The translations under genes were made by a program, and so were the position numbers. From contig JAFCMP010000090.1 of NCBI GenBank assembly GCA_017506865.1, positions 744,001 through 808,000 on the forward strand: a DNA stretch of 64,000 nucleotides, written 5' to 3'. This document shows, in pieces, positions 20,279-30,011 of this stretch. This stretch comes from Tribonema minus. Taxonomy: Eukaryota; Sar; Xanthophyceae; Tribonematales; Tribonemataceae. The number at the start of each line of letters is the position of its first letter. Within the stretch, counting starts at the first letter, position 1. Under the pieces are notes generated by a model, which was not told where the DNA came from, ran no database searches, and saw only the letters and a program-made list of their open reading frames with translations.

Positions 20279-21454
20279 ATGAAAGCTGATCAATTAGCAC
20301 CAGAGGCTGGCTTGACACGTCAGCTGTCACTATGTGCCTTGACCAAAGTGTCATCAAGCGACCTTATCAGCAGTATCATACAGCGCCAGCAACCTTACTC
20401 TGATCTCGTTCTGCAGTACTTTTCAAAGGCGAAAAGCGCAAGGTTTGGTATTGAGGTATTACTTAATCAACCTACATTCTTTGTGAGCGACGTGCACCTC
20501 CTGGAGCAGCTGTCACCTCCAACTGAGTGGACAGAGGTCGGTGAAGGGTCGTCAGGTATTGTGTGTTGTGCAGAATGGCTTGGTGTACGCGTAGCAGTCA
20601 AAATTATGAAGGAGACTGAAGATGACACGTACAAGATATGCAATGACAGCACAACATCGGACAGCGAGGGTAGCGATGATGGCTTATTATGTGACGGATT
20701 ATCTCAGATATTTGAGGAGGTCGAAATTGGTCGCAGGATACGACATCCATTCATTGTCCAGTTCTACCTTGCCTCCCCACATGCTTGTGTTATGGAATAC
20801 ATGGCAAATGGTTCGCTGGGCAACTACATCAGCAGCATGTCACCACCTTCTATCGAACAGCGTGTAGGGTGGTGTGAGCAGCTTCGCAAAGGCACCCTTT
20901 ACCTGCACACGTTCAACATGGTCCACTCTGACATCAAGCCAGACAATGTGCTACTGGATGATACTTTGACTGCTAAACTTGCAGATATGGGATCTGGGTA
21001 TCTAGTGGAGGATGACAGCCGACCTCGGTTTCTTATCGCCACGCAGAAGTACACACCAATGTGCCTGCACATAGACTCACCTGAGTCCAGGTTTGGAGCT
21101 GCCACAGACATGTATGCCCTCGGTCTTGTTATTTTGCATATTCTCACATGGCAAAGTGATGACCTGTGGGTTACCCTGGGAGTATCTGAGTATGAAAGGC
21201 GCATGTGTGATGCTGTAGGCAATGTGTGTATGCGCAGCGCTATTGTGGCTGACTTCATTGACACTCTGCTGAGGAGAGCATGGCAGGTATTGCGTGAAAA
21301 CCTTGCAGATGAGTCGGCGTCTACTGTACTCAGGTGGCTTGTGTATGATACGTGCACCCTATCGAACGAGGCCCGTGATTTTGTACACGAGAAAGTGTCA
21401 ACATGTGACGCGCGCCTTATGCCTAAAGAAGCAGCAAAACCACATGGTCAGTAA
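20279..21454 (+). CDS. Protein kinase, TKL-like
   Basis: 391 residues from the ATG at 20279. The kinase domain spans about 80-370: glycine loop GEGSSGIV (88-95), VAVK with Lys108, a Glu-rich insert with a DSEGSDD stretch (120-140), helix C near EEVEIGRRIRHP, catalytic loop HSDIKPDNVLL with Asp218, and LADMG (Asp236) in place of the usual DFG. The metal-binding Asp is kept, so activity is plausible. The F-to-M change in DFG and HSD in place of HRD are atypical. The first 80 residues are a separate helical segment. The last codons and the stop are part of a 67-bp tandem duplication that runs past the gene. Confidence 0.8.
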   Translation: MKADQLAPEAGLTRQLSLCALTKVSSSDLISSIIQRQQPYSDLVLQYFSKAKSARFGIEVLLNQPTFFVSDVHLLEQLSPPTEWTEVGEGSSGIVCCAEWLGVRVAVKIMKETEDDTYKICNDSTTSDSEGSDDGLLCDGLSQIFEEVEIGRRIRHPFIVQFYLASPHACVMEYMANGSLGNYISSMSPPSIEQRVGWCEQLRKGTLYLHTFNMVHSDIKPDNVLLDDTLTAKLADMGSGYLVEDDSRPRFLIATQKYTPMCLHIDSPESRFGAATDMYALGLVILHILTWQSDDLWVTLGVSEYERRMCDAVGNVCMRSAIVADFIDTLLRRAWQVLRENLADESASTVLRWLVYDTCTLSNEARDFVHEKVSTCDARLMPKEAAKPHGQ

Positions 21455-21528
21455 AGCCAATGTGTCAACATGTGACACGCGCCTCATGCCTAAAGAAGCA
21501 GCAAAAGCACATGTCCAGTAAAGCCAAT
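21395..21528 (+). repeat. 67-bp tandem duplication of the kinase 3' end
   Basis: 21395-21461 holds the last kinase codons, stop and eight following bases; 21462-21528 repeats it with few differences, including a second copy of the codons for CPKEAAK-like sequence and a stop. The period is not a multiple of three, and the second copy lies after the stop. Confidence 0.85.
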
Positions 21529-21537
21529 ATAATGACA

Positions 21538-21703
21538 GCAAGCAAGAAAACAGAAAGTTGAGCAGAAGCTGCGATGAAGTATACTGTCATTTGCTGTAAG
21601 CCCAGCTTACCATATGCACGCAAGCAAGAAAACAGAAAGTGGAGCAAAAGCTGCGATGAAGTACACTGTCATTTGCTGTACAGCCCAGCTTACCGTATGC
21701 ACT
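21538..21703 (+). repeat. 82-bp tandem duplication
   Basis: 21538-21619 and 21620 to about 21703 are near-identical (both start GCAAGCAAGAAAACAG and contain GCGATGAAGTA followed by ACTGTCATTTGCTGTA). They follow directly on the 67-bp duplication and lie in the untranslated space between two genes. Confidence 0.85.
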
Positions 21704-21838
21704 CATCACAACAAGCAGCCAACCTTCAACAAATCACACACAAGCCAGCCGCAAAACAAGCAACAGCCAAATATGAAAGGCACGGTAGTGAAACATGAAA
21801 AGCCGTCACTATTTACAACACAGATCAGCTTGCCTTTT

Positions 21839-22754
21839 TCAGTCATCGCGGCGCGTGAGCGCCTCCGGTATATCGCAGTTCCAATCAGCGTGCCCAAGGC
21901 GCATGGTGACCTTCTTGTGGAACCACTCGGGGTTGAGGCGCACGGCCCTGCTGGTGTCATCCAGTATGAATATGGGCAGCTGAGGGTTGCCATGAGAGTG
22001 GAAGTATGAGCTGACGTCCGTCTTGTACTGCGTCCTCATCAGGGTGATGAAGCCCCTCCTCGTCATCTCCTCCTTTTCCAGTTCCTTGGATATCCAAATG
22101 TAGCAGACAGCGAGCTGTATGGACCTGATGGTTACAGGAATGCCTACATCCTTGAAGCGATCCATCTTGTCCACTGCCGGCAGGGGTGCGTTCACCAAGG
22201 GCGCAGCAGCAGTTGCATTAGCCGCAGGCGCCGCCCCGCCGCCTCCCGAACCATCTTGAGTTATGCCAGCAGTTGAAACATCACCACCCCTGAGCTTCAT
22301 CAACTTGGCAAGATCATTAACATCACCCTTCTCAATGATTTTGTCTGTAAGGGCTTCGATGCCAGCATAGATTACTTCGCTCACCCGTCTCTTGTTCATG
22401 TGCTCGTCCTTGATGGTCATGGTGGCGTACTCGGCTTCGACCTCGTGCTTCTTGACCTCGGCTGCCACGGCGGCCTGGTGCTTCTTGACCTCGGCTGACG
22501 CGTCGGCCTCGTGCTTCTTGACCTCGGCAGACGCGCGCGCGTTGATGATGATTTTCTCTGCTTCTGTACGCGCCTTCGCCAATACGTCCTCCATCTTGGC
22601 CTCAGCCTTTGCGCGGGCCTCGAACACCTCCATTTTGAGCAAGGCCTTCTTGTTCTCCAGCTTGAGTTTGTCCAAGTTGGCTTCCATCAGCTTTTCCTTG
22701 ATGCTCTGCTCCTTGTTGCTGCCGTGCGCAGCCACCTGGTTGGCGGTAGCCATT
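21839..22754 (-). CDS. Coiled-coil protein with a conserved-looking C-terminal domain
   Basis: 304 residues from the ATG at 22754 (chosen because upstream sequence is promoter-like). Residues 15-130 are an uninterrupted charged coiled coil with repeats of AEVKKHE / ASAEVKKH. A Gly/Ala/Pro linker follows at about 175-205. The last 100 residues look globular: IPVTIRSIQLAVCYIWISKE..., then PIFILDDTSRAVRLNPEWF. I do not recognise this domain. No signal peptide is seen. The divergent DnaJ-like gene starts 240 bases away, so they probably share a promoter region. Confidence 0.6.
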
Positions 22755-22859
22755 GTGTTGTAGCGTGGGTCTGAGAAGAACCAGGAGTTGTCTTGTGACT
22801 GGGTTGTGGTGTGACAGAGAGCGCAAACTTGGTGCACAAACAAAGCCGAGATTCAAGAG

Positions 22860-22920
22860 TTTTTGGAAGCCCGGCGAACGCCGAAATTCAGAGTTTAATT
22901 CAACGCCGGGATTCCCGGTG
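22860..22920 (-). promoter_or_regulatory. Inverted-repeat-rich promoter between divergent genes
   Basis: Contains CCGGGATTCCCGG (22906-22918), a near-perfect palindrome, plus CCCGGCGAACGCCG at about 22871-22884 and GAATTTCGGCG on the reverse strand. Similar GAATYYCGG pieces occur upstream of the genes starting at 26336/26493 and 52977. Confidence 0.35.
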
Positions 22921-22994
22921 TTGTTCGAACTCTTCAGAGGACAGTTGTGTCAGGTCGCTCACAACTGCAGAGACCACACCAAGAAAGCAAAGTC

Positions 22995-24197
22995 ATGCAG
23001 GGACCACAGCACCACGACAGGGACGCGCTGCTGCTGAGGAAACTCAAGTCTGGGAGCAAAATATCAAGGATCATATTGTACATGGTGTCCATCAACATGT
23101 GCTCCGCGCCTTGGCAAGACTATAGGGAGCTCTTCAACACCCACACTACGGTTCTGCCTCCTCGCCCACCGTACAACACATCCATGGTATGCTCGGGTCT
23201 CCAGCACCCTGGGCGTCAGCAAATGGCAGCTTCCAAGTGGACGAGATCCGGCACTGTACCGCACCTGCATCCGTACCGGTGGCAACACCCGCTGATGTGG
23301 GTGGATAACGAAGGTGTGTACCATCTCATGTCAGACATCGTCCGCGTCGCTCGTGGCTTGCTGCTCAAGTACACCCTCAATGCTGTAGACGCCTTCAATG
23401 CCGCATCGAAGACACCCCGTAAGAGGAAGGCATTGCGGCAAAATGAATCTGAAAGAGGCGGCACGGATGACATGCTGGAGCAAGACACTGAGTCGACCCA
23501 ACCAGGCAACCTTGTTGATGCCAATGACGCAAGCACTGGTGAGGCACCCCCGAGTGATCCACCTGTAGAAACTGCCTCGGACGACAATGCAGACAGTGAC
23601 AACCTTGATGATGCCAACGTTGCAAGCACTGGTGAGGAGGCACCCTCGAGTGATCCGCCTATAGAGATTGCCTCGGACGGCGATGCAGACAGTGATGATG
23701 ATGCCGATGGCAACGGCACATATGACGTGGAAATGCTTCAGCGCGTCAGCACCACTGCGCAAACAGCACTGCATGCAGCATATGCAAGCGCTGCCAGAGC
23801 AAACACCACATCAGACAAGGTACGGGCTCGGCAAGCAGTCGTGCAAGCTGAGAAAGAATTCTCAAGGGCGTACAGGCGGCACTTCAAAGCGCAGCAGCAC
23901 ATTGAGCGTGAGCAGGCTAGGCAACGCTTTGCAGCAATTCTGCAGTCAGAGTCATCTGACGAGGAGGTAGATGACGTCATCTGCACATTCTGCCCGCGTG
24001 TAGACGGCTTTGTGTGCCCACTGTCAACTCTCGGCCTGGCGTGCGCAGGAGCATACGACATGCGCGCCATCACACTCGCATACCGCAGAGCCGCCTTGCG
24101 CACACATCCTGATAAGCCCGGTGGTGTCAAAGACGACTTTCAGAAAGTGTCGGACGCATACAAGGAGATACTGAGACTCAGCGGTGTTACAGTGTGA
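22995..24197 (+). CDS. DnaJ-domain protein with acidic linker
   Basis: 400 residues from the ATG at 22995; the frame is open to 22947 but without an ATG. The C-terminal ~60 residues are a J domain: helix II AITLAYRRAALRT, the diagnostic HPDK loop (HPDKPGG), and helix III DDFQKVSDAYKEIL. The HPD tripeptide needed to stimulate Hsp70 ATPase is intact. Upstream come a Lys/Arg-rich stretch (TPRKRKALRQ), two copies of an acidic Ser/Asp-rich module (DDAN-ASTGE-PPSDPP-E-ASD; DNA near 23510-23690), a helical segment and a Cys cluster (CTFCPR...CPLSTLGLAC) just before the J domain. C-terminal J domains of this class are common in large DNA viruses. It likely recruits a host Hsp70. Confidence 0.78.
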   Translation: MQGPQHHDRDALLLRKLKSGSKISRIILYMVSINMCSAPWQDYRELFNTHTTVLPPRPPYNTSMVCSGLQHPGRQQMAASKWTRSGTVPHLHPYRWQHPLMWVDNEGVYHLMSDIVRVARGLLLKYTLNAVDAFNAASKTPRKRKALRQNESERGGTDDMLEQDTESTQPGNLVDANDASTGEAPPSDPPVETASDDNADSDNLDDANVASTGEEAPSSDPPIEIASDGDADSDDDADGNGTYDVEMLQRVSTTAQTALHAAYASAARANTTSDKVRARQAVVQAEKEFSRAYRRHFKAQQHIEREQARQRFAAILQSESSDEEVDDVICTFCPRVDGFVCPLSTLGLACAGAYDMRAITLAYRRAALRTHPDKPGGVKDDFQKVSDAYKEILRLSGVTV

Positions 24198-24280
24198 CTG
24201 CATATGTTGGCGTTGATCAATAAATGTGACACCTGCATTCCCCTTCACTCTTGTTGAGCCTTTGTGTTATCGTTGTCAGC

Positions 24281-24847
24281 TCAAGTCCAACATTGAAACC
24301 ACGGGCATCCACATTTACCCTGCACGATGGGTAGTACATGCACCTGCACCATTTCGAATTGTGCGTCCACAAATGCCAGCATGGTTGCATATTGATCTGA
24401 TGGCAGCGCCATGTGAAGCACCAGTATTACAATACTCTTCAGCAGCAGTGTGACATCAATTGCTTTCAGTGGCGCAGGTGCCTTTGCTGCTTCAGTATTG
24501 TAGTTGTTGACCTGCCTGATGATTGCAAGTATCATGCGAACAATGCAAGGCACGTCATCGACTTTCAGTGCATTGTCTTTCAGTACATCCTTGACGCACG
24601 CCTTCACAATATCGCCAATTTCGCGCATGTTGACACCTTCGTTTTTGGTAAGGTATTTGTAAAGAGCAGGTGCGTTGGCGTACTTCAGAGAAGCTATAAC
24701 CTTTGCGATCACCTTGGCATCATCTTCAGCATTACTGGAGCCTTCTACTAGGTTGCAAAGCGCAAACGCATCAGCGGCAATGCTCTGCACAATTCGAAAC
24801 ACGCTGTCAATATAATTGGCATTCGAAGCTGAAGTGGCTGTGGTCAT
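24281..24847 (-). CDS. Unknown all-helical protein
   Basis: 188 residues. Predicted almost entirely helical: IDSVFRIVQSIAADAFALCNLV, then a 'DDAKVIAKVIASLKY' helix, 'VNMREIGDIVKACVKDVL', 'VPCIVRMILAIIRQVNNY', and a hydrophobic helix 'VTLLLKSIVILVLHMAL' at about 130-147. The last helix could be a membrane segment but contains a Lys. I do not recognise a family. The ATG at 24847 gives a clean start. It is convergent with the DnaJ-like gene and divergent from the next gene. Confidence 0.55.
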   Translation of the reverse strand: MTTATSASNANYIDSVFRIVQSIAADAFALCNLVEGSSNAEDDAKVIAKVIASLKYANAPALYKYLTKNEGVNMREIGDIVKACVKDVLKDNALKVDDVPCIVRMILAIIRQVNNYNTEAAKAPAPLKAIDVTLLLKSIVILVLHMALPSDQYATMLAFVDAQFEMVQVHVLPIVQGKCGCPWFQCWT

Positions 24848-24980
24848 TGTGCAGGTTTTTCGATGCGGATATCACAATGTATGCTGCTGTAACGAAGCGT
24901 ATGAAAAAATCTCAAAGTATCAGTTCGTGATTTGGACGCAACATAACATTTTAGCAGGATATTGACAGCCGCTCAGTGAC

Positions 24981-25403
24981 ATGTCATCGCGCACATATGT
25001 GGTCGTGCGACAGGCTTTTGCATCGGAAATCAGGGAGGTAGTATTTACATCGTATGCTCTGCGCCAGGCCATCGCCTTTGTCATGCGGATACTTATGCCA
25101 GAAGTTACTGCTTTATTTGACTCAACACAATTGTACAATCTAACAAGAGATTGGTGTGAACAGAGCGACGGGGAATGTAACAATACTTGGAGACTCCCAT
25201 CGTATGAAATCGAAACGTGGGAAGATACACACTGCACCAGGAGACTGTATTGTATGTTTGAACACTGCCTTAAGACCCAGATCTCAAATGAGCGCATGAG
25301 CATTGAGGACATTGACACGTTGATCAAGCAGTGGAAAGATGCGTCGACCAATGCATATTGCTCTTATGCGTTCATGCATTTGTTTAGCAATGCAATGGCA
25401 TAG
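24981..25403 (+). CDS. Unknown small protein
   Basis: 140 residues. Mixed helical composition with five Cys and several Trp (DWCEQSDGECNNTW; TRRLYCMFEHC). No signal peptide, domain or membrane segment was recognised. It is followed 67 bases later by another small gene in the same direction, so the two may be expressed together. Confidence 0.5.
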   Translation: MSSRTYVVVRQAFASEIREVVFTSYALRQAIAFVMRILMPEVTALFDSTQLYNLTRDWCEQSDGECNNTWRLPSYEIETWEDTHCTRRLYCMFEHCLKTQISNERMSIEDIDTLIKQWKDASTNAYCSYAFMHLFSNAMA

Positions 25404-25470
25404 GACTGCACCCGCAAGTGTGGTAGTGCACGCTCAAATTTAATGTCACCATACTGACATTCATAGTTAA

Positions 25471-25785
25471 ATGCTGCGCGCCAGGCTTGATGAAATCAAC
25501 AGGTATCGAACACAAAAATTGATTCGAGAAGAAGATGCCGAACGAGCACATGCCAAACTTCTGACTGGCTTCATACACAGCACACTTACAAGCTCTTCCG
25601 AGCCTGACACTGTGAAAGCTATATTCAGCGAGCTCGTAGCGTTGGAGCAGGAAGCAGTAATCAACCAGCACCTAGCAAGTGCTATGAGAGGACATGTCGT
25701 GCAAGAGGCTGCTAACTTGTGGTCAACATCTATATCTGCAAGCACAACAGACACAAGAAGTACGGACAAAAATCATGTACAGTAA
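25471..25785 (+). CDS. Unknown small helical protein
   Basis: 104 residues, charged and helical (LRARLDEINRYRTQKLIREEDAERAH), with a Ser/Thr-rich tail. No family recognised. Its 3' end is close to the 3' end of the convergent ankyrin gene. Confidence 0.5.
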   Translation: MLRARLDEINRYRTQKLIREEDAERAHAKLLTGFIHSTLTSSSEPDTVKAIFSELVALEQEAVINQHLASAMRGHVVQEAANLWSTSISASTTDTRSTDKNHVQ

Positions 25786-25847
25786 GTTTGCATTTATTGA
25801 CACTGAACGCTTCAAATCTTCAAAGCACAAACTACAGATGTATATAT

Positions 25848-26336
25848 CTAGTCTATGTACTTGTGTAGCTCCTGCAGAAATTCCTCATCATACAGAAAGC
25901 TCCAAAGCTCGAGCATCTGCACCGCTGCCTCCACATCCGCATCATGCTCCGCAAGCAGCTCTACAGTCCACTCCCTCCATTCTTGGCTGACCATGGCTTT
26001 CTCCATTGCGTATGAGACGGCTGTCCACCCTATCACAGGGTTTATGAGGTTGACATCCGCTCCGCAACGCACTAGGATGCGCGCAATGTCGGGCGTGGCG
26101 GCGCAGTGCAGCGGCGACTGACCTGCTCCGTTCAGGCAGTTTACCGCAGCGCCGTGAGAGAGCAAGCGTTCGACGACCTCATGTGATCTTCCTGTAGCGG
26201 CAATGTGGAGCAGACTGGTGTTCTTGAACGACTGGGCAAACACATTGTTGACGTCGAAGCCGTGCCCGGCAAGTGACTGAGCTTGCCAAAGGTCGTTGAC
26301 GCGTTGATGCTCACTACCGCTCACGGCCTCCGCCAT
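25848..26336 (-). CDS. Ankyrin-repeat protein
   Basis: 162 residues from the ATG at 26336; the frame is open to 26414 without an ATG. Three ankyrin units are visible: TSLLHIAATGRSHEVVERLLSHGAAVN, QSPLHCAATPDIARILVRCGADVN, and a divergent WTAVSYAMEKA...VELLAEHDADVE. A short helix ends the protein. Ankyrin proteins are abundant in giant viruses and usually act as adaptors, often to ubiquitin ligases; the partner here is unknown. A TATAAATA element lies on this strand at 26427-26434, upstream of the start. Confidence 0.75.
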   Translation of the reverse strand: MAEAVSGSEHQRVNDLWQAQSLAGHGFDVNNVFAQSFKNTSLLHIAATGRSHEVVERLLSHGAAVNCLNGAGQSPLHCAATPDIARILVRCGADVNLINPVIGWTAVSYAMEKAMVSQEWREWTVELLAEHDADVEAAVQMLELWSFLYDEEFLQELHKYID

Positions 26337-26426
26337 GTCAGGCAAAGCTGTAGCCGACGATGCAGAAGGTCTGGTGCGAGCGCTTGTAATTGACCGGCTG
26401 CACTTGCAGGCCACATTGCATCGGTA

Positions 26427-26463
26427 TTTATACTTGTATCTCGGGATCCCGAGCTATATATAG
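26427..26463. promoter_or_regulatory. Bidirectional promoter with palindrome
   Basis: Between the divergent ankyrin and Gln-rich genes. On the reverse strand TATAAATA at 26427-26434; then the perfect palindrome CTCGGGATCCCGAG at 26440-26453; then CTATATATAG at 26454-26463 for the rightward gene, whose ATG is 30 bases further on. A shared operator for both directions is the simplest reading. Confidence 0.5.
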
Positions 26464-26492
26464 TTCGGGGATCGCTGTTTTTTTTAATCACA

Positions 26493-29177
26493 ATGAAAAG
26501 GTACCCGTCAAACACAGTGCTTCACACTACTACTAGCAGCAGCATCACTACACAAAGTCGCACCATGAACATGGCTCCAATGCTCTGCTGTACGCCGTGG
26601 TGCCGCTTACCTGTGGTAGGCCCGCTGTGCGCGCAGTGTGGAGTCTACAACTTCTACCCTCAGCACGCCCTCCCGCAGCAGCAGCAACTCGTCCAGCAGC
26701 CCCTCCTGCAGCAGCCACCATTCATGGCTCCCCAGTACCCAGTCGCCAATGTGGTTCAGCAGACGTCATGGCCATGCTACGCCAGCCCGCAGACATACAT
26801 GTCATCTGCACCTATCTTGCCTTCCGTCTATGGCACAGGTGAGATTTGTGGCGTATCCTGCTGCGCGCCGGCGATGTTTGACTGTACTCCACAGATGCAG
26901 GCGACGGCAGACCAAGGGCCAGCACTGCATTTCATGCCAGCACTGCATTTCCTGCCACCACAGTCATCTCTGGCATACAATCAACTCCACCCGCAGAGTT
27001 GGCAGCAGATGCAGCCCACGCAGCTACCGTACGGCGCAAACATTTCTAGCGAGCAGCAGCAGCCTGCAGGCATATCAAGCACTGAGAAGCAGGTTGCCAG
27101 CTTACCTGCTGCAGGCCGCCAACAGCAGAGTCCTGTGTGCACATCAAGCAAGATCATCGCCAGCACACCTACTCCAGCCCGTCAGCAGCAGTGTGCAGGC
27201 ATATCAAGCACGGTGAGGACGCAGGGCGCTATTGCACCTGATGCATCCTGTCAGCAGCAGAACCCTGCAGCCATATCAAGCACGGTGAAGATGGAGGGAG
27301 CCAGCACACCTGATGCATCCCGTCAGCAGCAGAGCATATCAAGCACGGTGAAGCAGGTCGCCAGCACGCCTACTCCACCCCCTCAGCAGCAGCAGCCTGC
27401 AGGCATATCAAGCACGGTGAAGCAGGTCGCCAGCACGCCTACTCCACCCCCTCAGCAGCAGCAGCCTGCAGGCATATCAAGCATGGTGAAGCAGGTGGCC
27501 AGCGCACCGACTCCACCCCCTCAGCAGCAGCAGCCTGCAGGCATATCAAGCACGGTGAAGCAGGTTGCCAGTGCACCGACTCCAGCCCGTCAGCAGCAGC
27601 CTGCAGGCATATCAAGCACGGTGGAGACACAGGGCGCCAGCACACCGACTCCAGCCCAACAGGAGCAGAGCCCTGCAGGCATATCAAGCACGGTGGAGAC
27701 ACAGGGCGCCAGCACACCGACTCCAGCCCAACAGCAGCAGAGCCCTGCAGGCATATCAAGCACGGTGAAGCAGGTCGCCAGCGCACCTGTTGCAGCCCAA
27801 CAGCAGAGACCTGCAGGCATATCAAGCACGGTGGAGACACAGGGCGCCAGCACACCGACTCCAGCCCAACAGCAGCAGAGCCCTGCAGGCATATCAAGCA
27901 CGGTGAAGCAGGTCGCCAGCGCACCTGTTGCAGCCCAACAACAGAGCCCTGCAGGCATACCAAGCACGGTGAAGCAGGCCACGCTGCACGACCCAAGCAT
28001 GTCAAGCAACCAGCAGCAGCAGTCCACCAACGTGCACATACCCGCTGTACGACGGCAGCCACATGGGGCAGCGGTGGACAGAGAAGACCTCCTTCCACAC
28101 GACGCAGCAGGCCAGCAGCAGCAGATGCGTGCGGCCCACACATCTCACAGGTCTCCAAATACACACGTCAATCCTGAAGTCACTGAGGTGAAGGCACCTG
28201 CAACAAAGGCGAGGAGGACCAGAGCGCACAGGAGCAGAGGTGGTAAGGCCAACAAGCCAAAAGTCTCTGACGAGGAGGAGTATGCAGCGATATACGCTGC
28301 CATAGCACAGGCAAGAGCGGAGTCGGCTCATTGCGAGAGTGCGTGTGACAGCGCAATCACTACTTTGGCCACTGTGTGTGAGGTCAGCCCCAGTCGCGTA
28401 CGAATAGCAGTGCGCGACACCAGCAAGTTGCTGCAGCCAACTACAGACAGGATGAAGCATGATGAGGCGGTTTCAGCCATGTCATTCGCATACATACTGA
28501 CGCTGGCTCAGTCGCGCCCATCGTGGTTCAACATGAAGACAAATCGCATTTCAACGCTCAGCCTTCAGCAGCGCGGCATTTATGAGCCTCTCTACTCGCT
28601 AGTACACAAGGCGGTCTGCACAGGTGACATGGTACGCATCGGAGCATACATCGTGTACCTGGCTTGGGCATCCACTAACAGCACCGAGTTCACGCAGTTC
28701 ATCTGTGAGCAGGTGTGTGGGGTGGTAGAGCGACTCTTTGCAGACTACAACCCCAGCCTCCTGAATGTGTATGCAAACCAGATGGTGTTTGCAACCATGG
28801 GTGACGAAGTGATCAGCATAGTGAAGAAGTTGAAAAGCGTTGGAGTGACGGGTGTGCAAATGTTGGTGGACAAAATGGACATGTGTGTTGCCAGTCACAA
28901 CAATGACTGCAGCATAATCATTGACACCATCGGGGCACAGTATACAATGTCGCTTTGTCAGCTTTCAGCAGATATGAGCAAGACCGGTGTGCGGGCTATG
29001 GTGGACCTAGTGATATCACTGCGGTTCGGTGTCATCATCACGCACCAACTCGGTAATGCCATCAGACAAGCTCCAATGCACCAGTTGAAGATAATAATCC
29101 GAGCAATGGAAGCGGGCATGTGCGAGGGGCGATGCCTTGCACTAGCCAGTGCAGTGCTTGCCATGGGCCGAAAGTAA
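26493..29177 (+). CDS. Gln/Pro/Thr-rich repeat protein with a helical C-terminal domain
   Basis: 894 residues. Residues about 1-185 are Cys/Pro/Gln-rich with a small Cys cluster (CCTPWCRLPVVGPLCAQCG). Residues 185-505 are about 15 repeats of 20-24 residues of the form ISSTVKQVAS-PTPPPQQQQPAG or ISSTVETQGAS-PTPAQQQQSPAG. A basic stretch (ATKARRTRAHRSRGGKANKPK) leads into a helical domain at about 590-894 with no family I recognise. Such Q/P repeats resemble the disordered arms of transcription regulators or virion tegument-like proteins; function is unknown. The bidirectional promoter at 26427-26463 is upstream. Confidence 0.62.
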   Translation: MKRYPSNTVLHTTTSSSITTQSRTMNMAPMLCCTPWCRLPVVGPLCAQCGVYNFYPQHALPQQQQLVQQPLLQQPPFMAPQYPVANVVQQTSWPCYASPQTYMSSAPILPSVYGTGEICGVSCCAPAMFDCTPQMQATADQGPALHFMPALHFLPPQSSLAYNQLHPQSWQQMQPTQLPYGANISSEQQQPAGISSTEKQVASLPAAGRQQQSPVCTSSKIIASTPTPARQQQCAGISSTVRTQGAIAPDASCQQQNPAAISSTVKMEGASTPDASRQQQSISSTVKQVASTPTPPPQQQQPAGISSTVKQVASTPTPPPQQQQPAGISSMVKQVASAPTPPPQQQQPAGISSTVKQVASAPTPARQQQPAGISSTVETQGASTPTPAQQEQSPAGISSTVETQGASTPTPAQQQQSPAGISSTVKQVASAPVAAQQQRPAGISSTVETQGASTPTPAQQQQSPAGISSTVKQVASAPVAAQQQSPAGIPSTVKQATLHDPSMSSNQQQQSTNVHIPAVRRQPHGAAVDREDLLPHDAAGQQQQMRAAHTSHRSPNTHVNPEVTEVKAPATKARRTRAHRSRGGKANKPKVSDEEEYAAIYAAIAQARAESAHCESACDSAITTLATVCEVSPSRVRIAVRDTSKLLQPTTDRMKHDEAVSAMSFAYILTLAQSRPSWFNMKTNRISTLSLQQRGIYEPLYSLVHKAVCTGDMVRIGAYIVYLAWASTNSTEFTQFICEQVCGVVERLFADYNPSLLNVYANQMVFATMGDEVISIVKKLKSVGVTGVQMLVDKMDMCVASHNNDCSIIIDTIGAQYTMSLCQLSADMSKTGVRAMVDLVISLRFGVIITHQLGNAIRQAPMHQLKIIIRAMEAGMCEGRCLALASAVLAMGRK
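27050..27990 (+). repeat. ~69-72-bp coding repeats
   Basis: About 15 imperfect units inside the Gln/Pro-rich gene, each with GCAGGCATATCAAGCACGGTG at its junction and a CAGCAG run. Blocks such as 27608-27760 are near-identical tandem copies, so length variation between strains is expected. Confidence 0.85.
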
Positions 29178-29279
29178 ATGTCAACAAGCTCAACTCTTAT
29201 GTGCAAATTCTACTTTGTTGCATGCTGTCATGCGACATATTTCTGCAATGTATAATCTTCGTGGTGTACAAGATGAACA

Positions 29280-30011
29280 ATGGAGCGGCGATGCGGAGAG
29301 TTCCTACTTGCTTATGCAAACACACCTTGCTTGCATACCAACACTACAGCAAACACTAGGGTGGCTGTCATAGTGGAAACACGAGATGCATTTTTTCTGC
29401 CCTTGGTGATCAAGAACGCTGTTGATAAACTCGGCAGTGGGTGGAACATTCATGTGTTTGCTCCACCCGGTCTCTTGCATACGCTGCATGAGCTCTTACC
29501 GCAATGTAATTTTACTGCCACAGAACTGCACGTGACACTGCCTTTTTCATCCTCCGCTTACTCAGCCTTGCTCAGACGCCCGTCATTCTGGAACACAATA
29601 AGTGAGGAGGTCGTGCTGATTTTCCAGCTAGACACAGTGTTCTTGCGTGGGGTGCACAAGTGGGCTGAAGAGTACGATTTCATAGGCGCACCGTGCGGGC
29701 AGATCAGTGAAGATACAGTGGTCTTCAACGGAGGCTTCTCGTTGCGCAAGAAGTCTGCCATGCTGAAAGTCTGCGGAGGTGACGACACAATCTGTGAGTC
29801 AGAAGCCGAGGACATTTTCTACACACGCGAGTTACGCAGGTGCGGTGCCAAGCTTCCGGCCATCAGCACGGCATTACGATTTGCATGTGAGTCATTCTAC
29901 CATCAGGATGCATGTGGGATTCACGCTACTGACAAATACTACCTCAGCACAGACACATATGGCCAAATCTTTCGATCACGACATATAATGTTGCCTACTA
30001 ACAAAAAATGA
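29280..30011 (+). CDS. DUF5672-type glycosyltransferase
   Basis: 243 residues. From residue 27 a nucleotide-binding-like start VAVIVETRD, then IFQLDTVFLRG (Asp118 is the likely DxD-like metal/sugar-nucleotide residue), YDFIGAPC (132-139), and VFNGGFSLRKKSAM (148-161), followed by EDIFYTREL. This order is characteristic of the DUF5672 family, which is found in giant viruses and algae and is considered a glycosyltransferase. The stop codon overlaps the start of the glycosidase gene as ATGA, implying co-expression and a shared glycan. Residues 1-26 may not belong to the mature protein. Confidence 0.8.
   Translation: MERRCGEFLLAYANTPCLHTNTTANTRVAVIVETRDAFFLPLVIKNAVDKLGSGWNIHVFAPPGLLHTLHELLPQCNFTATELHVTLPFSSSAYSALLRRPSFWNTISEEVVLIFQLDTVFLRGVHKWAEEYDFIGAPCGQISEDTVVFNGGFSLRKKSAMLKVCGGDDTICESEAEDIFYTRELRRCGAKLPAISTALRFACESFYHQDACGIHATDKYYLSTDTYGQIFRSRHIMLPTNKK

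Noticed and set aside
27439-28164. Cys/Leu-rich leftward frame of 241 residues
   Set aside because: Shadow of the Gln/Pro repeat array in the gene at 26493-29177; its repeats mirror those of the sense frame.
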